In this document: positions 49,131 to 58,254 of the stretch, one piece after another
How the letters are laid out: every line of letters starts with the position of its first letter
Numbering within the stretch: position 1 is the first letter of the stretch
Assembly: GCF_042663225.1 (NCBI RefSeq)
Contig: NZ_JBHTAA010000002.1
Location: 292,002 to 356,001 of the forward strand
Length of the DNA stretch: 64,000 nt
Reading direction: 5' to 3'
Source of the DNA: Haloferax namakaokahaiae
Lineage (GTDB): Archaea > Halobacteriota > Halobacteria > Halobacteriales > Haloferacaceae
Position numbers and translations under genes: made by a program
Notes under the pieces: model-generated
The model's input: only the letters and a program-made list of their open reading frames with translations
What the model was told of the DNA's origin: nothing
Database searches by the model: none

Positions 49131-51194
49131 ATGGATGAGGTAGTGTTCGAACCAGTTCTCGAAGAGTCGGCGATAGTGGTGCGCGATACCGTCAACTCGA
49201 GACAGAGCACGTTTCACTTCGAGCACCTCATCGAACCACAGCAGTCTGACGCCGTGGGGTTCCCGTTCCCGGCGATGGCGAAGTGTTCACTCAGCACCGC
49301 GGCAGTGACGATTCCGAATTCGGTTGCCGTCGTGGTTCGAACGGGAGACCGAGAGATGCTGGGTCAGGTTTCACACCAATCGAGTGATAGCTTTCCGGCA
49401 GACGAATACTACGTCGAACTAAACACTGCCGTCAAGTCGTATCTCCACTTCACCAGCGCGTTCGACGTCCAATCCACCGAGGAACAGGTGCAAATCAGCT
49501 TCCAAGCGGAGGTTCCGGTCGAGTTAGCGTCGCGCGCTCACGTGAACCAGCCGACGGCAACGATTCAAACGACCGAAGACCCTGCGCACCTCGCCGAGGC
49601 GATTACTGCACTCTCGGCCGGGCAGTTAGACTCGCCGGAGCGCTCGTATCCCGCGCATCGGCCTCACCCACCAGCGATAGAGCTATCTGACCGACTGGAC
49701 CTCTCCGCGGTCGATTCACGACCGAACGACGAGCTAACTATCGAAGTCCCGGAGACACCCAAGGGCGTGTTCGCAGCAGCACCGTTGGCGTACTACCTGA
49801 AATCGAACATCGAATTCGACAGCGACCCGGCGTTCGTCGTCGGTGACCGGCGGTACGACCTCGGAGCGCAGTACGAAGAGACGCTCGCAGATATCCTCAA
49901 GCAAGTTTTCTACTGCGATTGTCTGGTCCGAACGGAGGGACTCTACCAAGTCGAACTGGACGGGCTGGAGAACGTCAGAGACCACTTTTCGGTCGGATTC
50001 GACACGCTGTACGAGATGGATACCGCCACCCAGTTACGACACTATCTCGCCGTCGATATCGACCAGCTTCGGCCGCGGTTTCCACAGTGGTTGTTGACCG
50101 CGTACGTGAGTTCGAACCCGAAGACGATCGAGGCGATACCGCACCTACTCGACGAACTCGCCATCATCCGAACGGAACCGTTCGTGGAGATTCCAAAACA
50201 GACGCTGGAGTCGCAGGCACTCGACCTCTTCCTTCGAACACCGTTTCGAAGCCCACTGACACGGAGTGGTGACGGCGAGCAGTGGCCCGAGAGCGAGCGA
50301 TTCGTCCGAATCGAAAAAGACGATTCGAAACACCACACGAGCGTCAGTGACGACATCTGCCTCAACGCGAACGAGTTCATCCGGCAGGGGTACCTCAATC
50401 GTGAGAACCGGCCGCTGTCAGACCAGCCAATCACCGTCGTCGTCGTCCACAACGACGCGAAGATGATTGCCGAGGCGAAACAAGTCCGAACCGTCTACGG
50501 GACTCACAAACAGTTCGAGTTCGAGTTACAAACGTACGAGGCCGTCTCGCGCGAGCAGTTGGCTGAGATACTGCAATCGGATATCGACTTCTTACACTAC
50601 ATCGGCCACGCGACTCACGAGGGAATCGAGTGTACCGACGGCTATCTCGACGTCGAGACGCTGGACGACGTTGCGATTGAGACGTTCTTCTTGAACGCGT
50701 GCCAGTCGTACACTCAGGGGAGACACCTCGTCGAGAAGGGCGCGGTCGGGGGCGTTGTCACCCTCTCGAATATCAACAGCCACAGCGCCACCGACGTCGG
50801 TGCGATGCTGGCGAAGTTGCTGAACCAAGGGTTCACGATTCGGTCCGGACTGGAGATTGCTCGGTCGATGAGCATCACCGGCGGGCAGTACTCGACCGTC
50901 GGCGATGCCGGGGTCGAACTCGTCCAAGCAGAGAGCGGGACGCCGTATCTCGTCGAACTCGAAGAGACGTCGGACGGGTGGCGAACGACCGTCGAGACGT
51001 ACCCGACGAAGACGTTCGGGATGGGGTCGCTCTTTTCGCTTCAAATCGGCCCGTCGGGAAGGTACTACCTGACATCGGACACTCACGGACCGTTCGACCT
51101 CTCGGCCGAGAAGTTGGCGAACTTCCTCTCGTTGGAGCAAGCACCTGTCAGGGTCGATAACATACTTCGGTGGAGTAGTGAAATCGAGTTGTAG
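49131..51194 (+). CDS. CHAT-domain caspase-like protease
   Basis: A 687-aa protein with a C-terminal CHAT (caspase HetF-associated) domain. The catalytic dyad is visible as LHYIGHATHEG (His493) and FFLNACQS (Cys524), with the strand phrase AVGGVVTLSNI after it. The first 430 residues have no recognised domain, though residues 190-330 look beta-rich and may be a sensor or inhibitor segment. CHAT proteases act in prokaryotic cell-death and defence systems and are usually triggered by a partner. Its neighbours are a membrane micropeptide and a TbsP-like regulator, divergently transcribed. Confidence 0.85.
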   Translation: MDEVVFEPVLEESAIVVRDTVNSRQSTFHFEHLIEPQQSDAVGFPFPAMAKCSLSTAAVTIPNSVAVVVRTGDREMLGQVSHQSSDSFPADEYYVELNTAVKSYLHFTSAFDVQSTEEQVQISFQAEVPVELASRAHVNQPTATIQTTEDPAHLAEAITALSAGQLDSPERSYPAHRPHPPAIELSDRLDLSAVDSRPNDELTIEVPETPKGVFAAAPLAYYLKSNIEFDSDPAFVVGDRRYDLGAQYEETLADILKQVFYCDCLVRTEGLYQVELDGLENVRDHFSVGFDTLYEMDTATQLRHYLAVDIDQLRPRFPQWLLTAYVSSNPKTIEAIPHLLDELAIIRTEPFVEIPKQTLESQALDLFLRTPFRSPLTRSGDGEQWPESERFVRIEKDDSKHHTSVSDDICLNANEFIRQGYLNRENRPLSDQPITVVVVHNDAKMIAEAKQVRTVYGTHKQFEFELQTYEAVSREQLAEILQSDIDFLHYIGHATHEGIECTDGYLDVETLDDVAIETFFLNACQSYTQGRHLVEKGAVGGVVTLSNINSHSATDVGAMLAKLLNQGFTIRSGLEIARSMSITGGQYSTVGDAGVELVQAESGTPYLVELEETSDGWRTTVETYPTKTFGMGSLFSLQIGPSGRYYLTSDTHGPFDLSAEKLANFLSLEQAPVRVDNILRWSSEIEL

Positions 51195-51245
51195 GCGGGA
51201 ACTCGACGAGGGGCGAAAACCGGATTCCGACACGAACAGACTGCG

Positions 51246-51998
51246 TTACAACACGAACGGGCCGCGCTGCCGTATCGGTTCGTCGTGGGGACGGCCGCTG
51301 ACGGCGACGACACGGAGTGCACCCTCTGTTCGAACGTCGATTTCACCGCCACCGGTGACCGGGAGCACGTCACCCTCCGAAAATGAATCTCTATCTACGG
51401 TTCCCGAACCGGACACGCCGTAGAGGAACCCACTCCAGTCGCTCGGAACGCTCCACGTCCACGACGCGGAGACACGAGCGTCGAGATACTCCATGGGCGT
51501 CTGGAGTTCGATTGGTGACCCGTCGCCGACGACCGTCGTTACCGTCGCTCCGTCGTACTCGGTGGTCGGGAGTTCGGACGCACTCGCATCGGCGTAGTCA
51601 GCGTCGATTTCCTTCTTCTCGCGCGGGAGGTTCACCCACAACTGGAGTCCGTTGCAGGCCGCACCGTCGGCGGGGAACTCCGAGTGGCGAATTCCCGACC
51701 CAGTCGTGATGCGCATCGTATCGCCCTCGTAGGCGGTGTGCGAGACACCTAGTGAGTCCTCGTGTTCCATCCCTCCGTCGAGCATGTAGGAGACGATTTC
51801 GAACCCCCGGTGTGGATGCATCGGAAACCCCTTGTCGGGGTCGATGTGAAAGCGCTCGAACAGGACGAAGGGGTCGAGGTTGGCGGGGTAGTCGTTCGTC
51901 GGGAACGCACGGTTCGAGTTCACGCCAGTCCCGTGGCGAACCATCTGCCCGGAAACCGGTCCGCGCTCGGCGTCGTGACCCGAATGACTGGGGTCCAT
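51246..51998 (-). CDS. Pirin family protein
   Basis: A 250-aa bicupin. The N-terminal cupin carries the metal-binding MHPHRGFEIVSYMLDGGMEHEDSLG and GSGIRHSEFPA motifs (three His and one Glu), and the C-terminal cupin has the usual GxV..GD pattern (SGFLYGVSGSGTVDRDSFSEGDVL). Pirins bind iron; some act as quercetinases or as redox-linked regulators. ATG 51998 is close to the family start; the longer frame crosses the SOD promoter. It is divergent from the superoxide dismutase gene, fitting oxidative-stress response. Confidence 0.88.
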   Translation of the reverse strand: MDPSHSGHDAERGPVSGQMVRHGTGVNSNRAFPTNDYPANLDPFVLFERFHIDPDKGFPMHPHRGFEIVSYMLDGGMEHEDSLGVSHTAYEGDTMRITTGSGIRHSEFPADGAACNGLQLWVNLPREKKEIDADYADASASELPTTEYDGATVTTVVGDGSPIELQTPMEYLDARVSASWTWSVPSDWSGFLYGVSGSGTVDRDSFSEGDVLPVTGGGEIDVRTEGALRVVAVSGRPHDEPIRQRGPFVL

Positions 51999-52128
51999 GC
52001 GAGAGCCAAGGGACCTGCCACAGATAACCGGCACGCAAGCGGAAATCGAACGTGAAAGTATTGTTACTAAAATACGATTCAGGGAACGTTCAAAGGGTTT
52101 CCATCCCTCGTTTCGAACGTCGATACAC

Positions 52129-52731
52129 ATGTCTGACTACGAACTCGACCCACTGCCGTACGATTACGACGCGCTCGAACCACACATCTCCGAGCAGGTT
52201 CTCACGTGGCACCACGACACCCACCATCAGGGCTACGTCAACGGCTGGAACGCCGCCGAAGAGACGCTCGCCGAAAACCGTGAAGCGGGCGAGTTCGGTT
52301 CGTCTGCCGGCGCACTTCGCAACGTGACCCACAACGGCTCGGGTCACATCCTGCACGACCTCTTTTGGAACTCCATGTCGCCCGAAGGCGGCGACGAGCC
52401 AGAAGGTGCGCTCGCAGACCGCATCGCCGAAGACTTCGGCTCCTACGACGCCTGGAAGGGCGAATTCGAAGCGGCCGCGGGCGCAGCAGGTGGCTGGGCG
52501 CTGCTCGTCTACGACTCGTTCTCGAACCAACTGCGAAACGTCGTCGTTGACAAGCACGACCAGGGTGCACTCTGGGGTAGCCACCCGATTCTCGCGCTCG
52601 ACGTCTGGGAACACTCGTACTACCACGACTACGGCCCGGCCCGCGGCGACTTCGTCTCGAACTTCTTTGAGGTCGTCGATTGGGAAGAGCCGTCTGCTCG
52701 CTACGAGCAGGCCGTCGAACTGTTCGAGTAA
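52129..52731 (+). CDS. sod: Superoxide dismutase (Mn/Fe family)
   Basis: A 200-aa Mn/Fe superoxide dismutase that removes superoxide in the cytoplasm. The metal ligands are in the WHHDTHHQGYVNG helix, the SGHILHDLFWNSM helix and DVWEHSYYHDYG near the C-terminus. The GAAGGWALLVYD and DQGALWGSHPIL segments are typical of archaeal Mn-SOD. ATG 52129 matches the family start (MSDYELDPLPYDYDALEPHI). It shares its upstream region with the divergent pirin gene. Confidence 0.96.
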   Translation: MSDYELDPLPYDYDALEPHISEQVLTWHHDTHHQGYVNGWNAAEETLAENREAGEFGSSAGALRNVTHNGSGHILHDLFWNSMSPEGGDEPEGALADRIAEDFGSYDAWKGEFEAAAGAAGGWALLVYDSFSNQLRNVVVDKHDQGALWGSHPILALDVWEHSYYHDYGPARGDFVSNFFEVVDWEEPSARYEQAVELFE

Positions 52732-52816
52732 TCTCTCGTCCTGAATTCGACTCCGACGAACTTTTTTCGGGTCGAACGCCGATGCGCATTTGACTACCAC
52801 GGTACCACATTGTGCA

Positions 52817-53245
52817 ATGACTGAACGTACACGAATCGTTGCTGTCGAAGACGTTCCCGAGAACGGGTCGTACCTCTTCACAGCGGAGGATAGCTACGCG
52901 AACGAACGGGAGATACTCCTCGTCCAGTGCGAGGAAGACCCCGGCGTGCGTGCGTGGATAAACACGTGCACTCACGAGAACCAGAAATTCGACAGGGGGG
53001 ACGGTGCCGCGGTTCGAGACGGTGAGCTAATCTGCCCGAAGCACGGGTCGATGTTCGATACGTGTTCGGGCGCGTGTGACAACGGCGAGGCCGCGGGAAC
53101 GACACTTCCCGGAGTCGGCGTGACCGTCGATGCTGGGGACGTCTTTCTAAGCGACGACGCATACACCTACCTTCACGACGGGGGAATCGATGCTGACGAC
53201 GACGGCGACGGCGGCCCTAGTTCAACATCACATATCGGATTTTAA
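52817..53245 (+). CDS. Rieske-type [2Fe-2S] protein
   Basis: A 142-aa soluble protein with one Rieske domain. The cluster ligands are CTH (in NTCTHENQKFDRGDG) and CPKH (in LICPKHGSMFDTCSG). It has no membrane anchor and no catalytic partner domain, so it resembles the small ferredoxin-like Rieske proteins of oxygenase systems or stress electron carriers. The C-terminus is an acidic, disordered tail (DADDDGDGG). It lies 85 bp downstream of sod with its own probable promoter. Confidence 0.88.
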   Translation: MTERTRIVAVEDVPENGSYLFTAEDSYANEREILLVQCEEDPGVRAWINTCTHENQKFDRGDGAAVRDGELICPKHGSMFDTCSGACDNGEAAGTTLPGVGVTVDAGDVFLSDDAYTYLHDGGIDADDDGDGGPSSTSHIGF

Positions 53246-53548
53246 CTCTCGATTCAGGAGTTCCAACTTATTTTCTGGCCCAGCGAGATGACTCCGAAAA
53301 ACGACTCCGAAAACAGAAAACGAACATGAGTCAATAATCAAACATTAATGAATTCGCCTCGTGATACTGTTCGTTCCTCAAATTGGACAGAGAACATTCG
53401 TGATAACACGCTTTAATGAACAGTAAGAGGCGGAATTGCGTATCAAGCGAGCTACAGAGCCGGATAATAAAAGTTGTTCAAATAACATATCAGACGCACA
53501 AACTATCATAGGATTTATGATAATTTGAGGTGATAAATATCGATATCG
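53246..53548. other. AT-rich intergenic region upstream of the interrupted kinase
   Basis: About 300 bp, low GC, no gene or repeat seen. A TATA-like stretch near 53500-53530 is suitable for the kinase promoter. Confidence 0.5.
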
Positions 53549-55720
53549 ATGTCGCCGCAGATGAACGTCTACCTGATTCCGCTGCTCTTTGCGAGTGGGG
53601 TCTCTCTCATTCAAGGGACGTTCATCTACGCTCGACGACGTGAGTTAGATTCTCCAGCGGTCGTCTCTTTCTTGGGCGTCACGGTTGCCGCCGCACTCTG
53701 GGCACTCGGGTACGCATTACAGTTGACCCAGACTACGCCCGAAGGATACCAGATTTGGGGCATCGTCGTCCTCGCGGGCGTTACGTTGATGGCGATTAGT
53801 TGGCCGCTGTTCGTCTTCCGGTACACTGGGTGGGTGCCTCAATTAGCCGGCGCGCGTGCCCTCCTGTTCGCTGTCGTTCCTGTCCTCGCCTTTCTCGGGG
53901 CACTGACCAACCACTACCACGGACTCCTCTACACGAACCCCGTATTCGATGCCTCGGGAGCGATTCCGACGTTCGGTGCCGACCCCGGACCGTTGCTGCT
54001 CGGTTCGCTCGCGTACACGTTCGTGATGGACATCGTCGCGGCCGTCGCACTACTTTAGCACGCGTGGACCGAATCGGGTGCCGACCGTCGCCAGTCGTTT
54101 TTCTTACTCCTCGCAGGTGTCATCCCGTTGGGGGTGAGCCTTCTCACGACCGGTGGGTACGTGACGTTCACGCCGGTCGATTTGACGCCCGTCTCGTTCG
54201 CGCTCACGACCGTCATGGTCGGATGGGCACTCTACAACTACCGGTTTCTCGACCTCGGCCCGGTAGGTCGAAATCGAATCATCGAGGAGATGGGCGATGC
54301 GATAGTCGTCTTGAACACCACCCAAGAGGTCGTAGACCTCAACCCTGCGGCTATCGAACTCTTCGATGTCACGAAAAGAGACTGCATCGGGACGCCGTTC
54401 GAAGACGTGTGGCCGGCAGGGAGCGCACAACTCGCGGACGCGAACGACGGAACCTCGGAGATAATCATCGAAACGACGGAGACTGCACAGTTTTTCGACG
54501 TCACCATCTCTCACATCAATGCGAACGAAGCCGAGCCGCTCGGCTGTGTGCTCCATATTTCGGACATCACCCAACGGCATACTGCCCAACGCCGATTCCA
54601 GGCACTCATCGAGAAGACGGCGAACGTCGTCGCAATCATCGACAAATCGGGTGAGATAACGTACGTCAGTCCATCGCTCACCGACGTACTGGGCTACGAA
54701 CCCGAGAACGCATGCGGGCTGAACATTTTCGATACCGTCCACCCAGACGACAGAAGCAAAACCCGTGACGCGTTCGAGAGAGGCAAGCACTCGGAGCAAA
54801 GCCCAACGATAGAGTACCGTATCCAACACCAAGACGGGTCGTGGCGGTACATCGAAAGCGTCGGCGAAAACCACTTCGAAGACCCCGCGATACAAGGGAT
54901 GGTCGTCTCGGTCAGAGACATCACAGAGAAGAAACTCGACCAGCAACGACTCGAAGTCCTCAACCGCGTGCTTCGTCACGACCTCAGGAACGACCTCACC
55001 GTCATCGAGGGGTACACGAGTATCGTCCGGGAAACTATCGACGACACAGACTTAGAGCAGTACCTCGACATCGTGTTGAAAAAATCGAGCGAACTCACGA
55101 ACCTGAGCAACCACGCACGACAGATCGAGAAGACTATTCGGTCCGGTGAGTCGCCAGTCAGGACGGACATCTCGGCACTGGTTTCGAAGTACGTGGGTTC
55201 CGTCGCATCGACTCGGCCAGAAGTCGAACTGACGACCGAAATCCAACCGGAGACGTATGCGCTTGCCGGTCGGTTACTTCCCGTCGCGCTGGACAACCTC
55301 ATGGAAAATGCGCTCAAACACTCGGACGAGGAGACGCCCGAAGTGTGTGTGACCGTCGAATCGGTGACCGAACAGAACGCTCGGTACGTCGATATTCACG
55401 TCGCAGACAACGGTCCGGGAATCCCCAAAAGCGAACGGCACGCTCTCGAAACGGGGACCGAAACTCCGCTCGAACACGCGAGCGGAATCGGACTGTGGCT
55501 CGTCCACTGGGTTGCGACACAGATGGAGGGCGAACTGCTAATCCGCGATAACGACCCGAAAGGAAGCATCGTCACGCTTCGATTACTCCACGCCGGCCGA
55601 ACCAACTACGTGCAGCAAGCGGACGAACGGTCGGTGTTCCGGTTCAACAGCGACCCGAGAGAGCACAGTTCGGACTCACAGACCATGGCCGATTCGGAAG
55701 AGCACACAGAAACCACGTGA
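53549..55720 (+). pseudogene. 7TM-PAS-PAS sensor histidine kinase interrupted by an in-frame amber codon
   Basis: One continuous frame of 723 codons is broken only by TAG at 54056-54058 (codon 170). Residues 1 to about 215 form a seven-helix membrane sensor typical of haloarchaeal kinases; the stop falls before its last helices. Two PAS domains follow (about 240-345 and 350-470), then the H-box RHDLRNDLTVIEGY with His477, the N-box LMENALKHSDEE and the ATP-binding DNGPGIP and GIGLWLV motifs. Without readthrough the membrane part and the kinase part are separate; a TTG at 54128 could start the latter. It may be a recent nonsense mutation or a base-call error. Confidence 0.85.
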
Positions 55721-55750
55721 AAACGAGACGCGAGGCTGGACGTGCCGCGC

Positions 55751-56761
55751 TTACAGTCCAGCGTATGGGCCGGGCTTCGATTCGGTCAATCGCTCGACCT
55801 GTTCGTCGGAGAGGTCGATTGTCGCCGCCGCGAGGTTCTCTTCGAGTTGTTCGACCGTTCGCGCGCCGACGATAGGTGCCGTAACTCCATCGCGGTGCAT
55901 CAACCACGCGAGGGCAGTCTGTGCCGGGGACGCATCGACTTCGTCGGCGACTTCGTCGAGCACGTCGTGGACGGCGAAGTTCTCCTCGGTCAGGTAGGAC
56001 TGCTCGAATCGACTCGATTCGGCGGCCCGAGACTCCCCGGTCAGACCATCTTCGCGCGTGTATTTTCCGGTCAAAAAGCCCTGTCCGAGCGGACTCCACG
56101 GACAGACGGCGATACCGTAGGCTCGTGTCATCTCCAGATAGTCACCTTCGATTTCTCGGTTGACGAGGTTGTACCGCGGTTGTGAGACGGTGAAGGGCTC
56201 CCAGCCGTTCTCGCGTGCGATTTCGTTCGCTTTGGCGACTTTCCACGCGTTGGGTCGCATCGTCGATGCGCCGAGGTAGTGCACCTTGCCGTCTTCGACG
56301 AGACCGTTGAGCGTCTTCATCATCTCGCGCGCGGGTGTCTCGTCGTCCCAGCGGTGGATGTAGAGTACGTCCAGGTAGTCGGTGTCGAGACGGTCGAGAA
56401 GCGCGTCGATTCGGTGGCGAATATTCTTCCGGTTCGTCCCGATACTGTTCGGGTCTCCGCGTCGAATCTCCCAGTAGATTTTCGATGCGATGGTGAATCG
56501 CTCTCGGTCGCGGTCGGCGAGCCACTCACCGATCCAGCGCTCGCTGTCCCCGAGACCGTAGACGTCGGCGGTGTCGATGAATCGGCCACCTGCGGCCTCG
56601 TAGGCATCGAGCAGTTCGTGTGCGCGCTGTTCGTCGATTTCGACGTTTCCCTCCTCGGTCTTTTTGCCGAATCGCCACGTCCCGAACTGGAGTTCGCTCG
56701 TCTGTAAGCCGGTCTCTCCGAGCGGAACGAACCCTAACTCGATATCGTCGAATGTAGTCAT
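55751..56761 (-). CDS. Aldo/keto reductase
   Basis: A 336-aa TIM-barrel NADPH oxidoreductase. The catalytic tetrad is visible: Asp and Tyr in FIDTADVYGLGDSE, Lys in IASKIYW, and His in VLYIHRWDD. The NADPH site is IVGARTVEQLEENLAA. It is of the YajO/Tas-like class that reduces aldehydes and ketones. ATG 56761 fits the family start (the next residues lead into the first strand FVPLGETGLQTSELQFGTW). It converges on the interrupted kinase gene with 30 bp between them. Confidence 0.92.
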   Translation of the reverse strand: MTTFDDIELGFVPLGETGLQTSELQFGTWRFGKKTEEGNVEIDEQRAHELLDAYEAAGGRFIDTADVYGLGDSERWIGEWLADRDRERFTIASKIYWEIRRGDPNSIGTNRKNIRHRIDALLDRLDTDYLDVLYIHRWDDETPAREMMKTLNGLVEDGKVHYLGASTMRPNAWKVAKANEIARENGWEPFTVSQPRYNLVNREIEGDYLEMTRAYGIAVCPWSPLGQGFLTGKYTREDGLTGESRAAESSRFEQSYLTEENFAVHDVLDEVADEVDASPAQTALAWLMHRDGVTAPIVGARTVEQLEENLAAATIDLSDEQVERLTESKPGPYAGL

Positions 56762-56978
56762 AATCGTCTTGGAGTACGGCGATTTGGAGGAAAAGCGTTG
56801 GGGAGGCGGAGATGAACGCACGTCTTCGAAACCGCCCACGCCGACTCTCTGAACCCGGTAACGATGCACCTGTACGGCGCTCTCTATCGGTGCATTGGTA
56901 CGAGAAGCAAACCGAGCGACTGGACACGGTCAGTCTCCACTCGTGAGACGGCAGCCCGAACACACGAGTTCGCGTGCC

Positions 56979-57194
56979 CTACGTCACGTAGAGCGTGCCA
57001 CTGACCTCGTACAGATAGCCCTTCTCCAAGAGTTCTGGAAGGCAGTTAGAAACTCCGTCCGCGGACGTCAGCTCTGAGCGAGCGGCCGTCGTGGGGATGC
57101 CATCTTCGTTCCCCTCGACGACAGACTTCAGGAACTCGTAGGCTCGTTCCGCGGAAGGCGAAAGCGGTGTGTGTTTGTTCCGCGTTGGGTGCAT
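56979..57194 (-). CDS. 71-aa winged-helix-like small protein
   Basis: A short soluble protein with a helix (AERAYEFLKSVVEG), a second helical region (PTTAARSEL) and a terminal LLEKGYLYEVSGTLYVT strand pair, the profile of a one-domain winged helix. No family was recognised. It is divergent from the Bat-type regulator across the region that carries the 20-bp tandem repeats. Confidence 0.55.
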   Translation of the reverse strand: MHPTRNKHTPLSPSAERAYEFLKSVVEGNEDGIPTTAARSELTSADGVSNCLPELLEKGYLYEVSGTLYVT

Positions 57195-57263
57195 GGCGTT
57201 CAGTACTCACTCGTTCGTACCCACCGATGATGAAACTACGTGTCGAACAGGTCGTGAACTGAG

Positions 57264-57363
57264 GAACGTCGCGGTGGAACGGAGAACGTCGCGGCGAAAC
57301 GGAGAACGTCGCGGCGGAACGGAGAACGTCGTGGGAGGACGACGAACGTCATAGCGGGACGAA
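57264..57363. repeat. Five tandem 20-bp repeats
   Basis: Units start at 57264, 57284, 57304, 57324 and 57344, each opening GAACGTC. The third unit is GAACGTCGCGGCGGAACGGA; the first three differ by 1-2 bases and the last two are more decayed. The array ends about 110 bp before the Bat-type regulator start. A TATA-like TTATTATCC follows at about 57380. It may be a multi-site binding region or a slippage-prone repeat. Confidence 0.9.
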
Positions 57364-57473
57364 CAGTTCGCGGCTACAGTTATTATCCACGAATCGCGTA
57401 CAGACAGTAGCACGAGTATGCGACTGACGGACCGGCACAGAGACGATTCGACGAGGCTCAGCGAACGGTAGCG

Positions 57474-58112
57474 ATGCTTCGAGCGACGATTCTATTGGAA
57501 CTGACCGAGGACTTCATCCTCTCAGAGGTGAGCAGTCTCGCCGACGGGCCGGTCATCGTGACGAACTGTGAGGTGCTCGGCGAGCGAGACATTCGATTCG
57601 TCGTCAACGCGGGCGACAAACGCGACGAGATGGCGGCACGACTCGAAACGAGTGACGTCGTCGCGGCAGTCGAGTTCGTCGGCGACGACCAACTACTGAT
57701 TACGAAGCGCTCTTCGGGAGCGCTCCCGATAATTCGAGAGAACCACGGCCGACTCCAGCGGATGAGCCAGTTTTACGGGACCTCTCGGGTATTCGACATC
57801 GTCGTCTTCCGGAGAGCGGACCTCAAGCAAATCATCGCAGAACTGCGAACCCTCGGCACGGTCGAACTCCGAAAGTTGAAACCCTTCGCTGGGCCATCGA
57901 CACGCCTCTCCCCCCGACAAGCGGAGATAATCGGATTCGCGCTCGAACACGGCTACTTCGATTGGCCGCGAAGAATCACCGTCGAAGCGATCGCGGCGGA
58001 GTTCGGCCTCACCCGCCCGACGGTGTTAGAGCACCTCCGAAAGGCCGAAAAGAAACTCCTCAGCGATGCACTCGCCGACGCGACGACGCGGACGAGACCC
58101 GACCACCAGTAG
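57474..58112 (+). CDS. Bat-type HTH-10 transcriptional regulator
   Basis: A 212-aa haloarchaeal regulator. Residues 1-140 form the N-terminal sensory part common in Bat-like proteins (ATILLELTEDFILSEVSSLA opening). The C-terminal HTH_10 domain (about 145-195) reads LSPRQAEIIGFALEHGYFDWPR, then TVEAIAAEFGLTRPTVLEHLRKAEKKLL. It lies just before the sugar-type ABC transporter operon on the same strand and is a likely regulator of it. Five 20-bp repeats lie in its upstream region. Confidence 0.88.
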   Translation: MLRATILLELTEDFILSEVSSLADGPVIVTNCEVLGERDIRFVVNAGDKRDEMAARLETSDVVAAVEFVGDDQLLITKRSSGALPIIRENHGRLQRMSQFYGTSRVFDIVVFRRADLKQIIAELRTLGTVELRKLKPFAGPSTRLSPRQAEIIGFALEHGYFDWPRRITVEAIAAEFGLTRPTVLEHLRKAEKKLLSDALADATTRTRPDHQ

Positions 58113-58254
58113 AGTGAGCGGTGCGAGGCGTTGAGCCTAGTTTCCTTACATTCCTAATACGGGTCCGCATTGTGCACTATTTGTATTTAAAGAGCCAACA
58201 GGGGTAGGCACTATTCACGTGTCGCCGAGCGGAGTACATTTGTTTGCAATTACC

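Noticed and set aside
54056..54058. TAG as a pyrrolysine codon in the sensor kinase
   Set aside because: Pyrrolysine is not expected in haloarchaea or in a membrane sensor kinase. A nonsense mutation or sequencing error is simpler.
57264..57363. CRISPR-like array
   Set aside because: The 20-bp units are head-to-tail with no spacers, and no cas genes are present.
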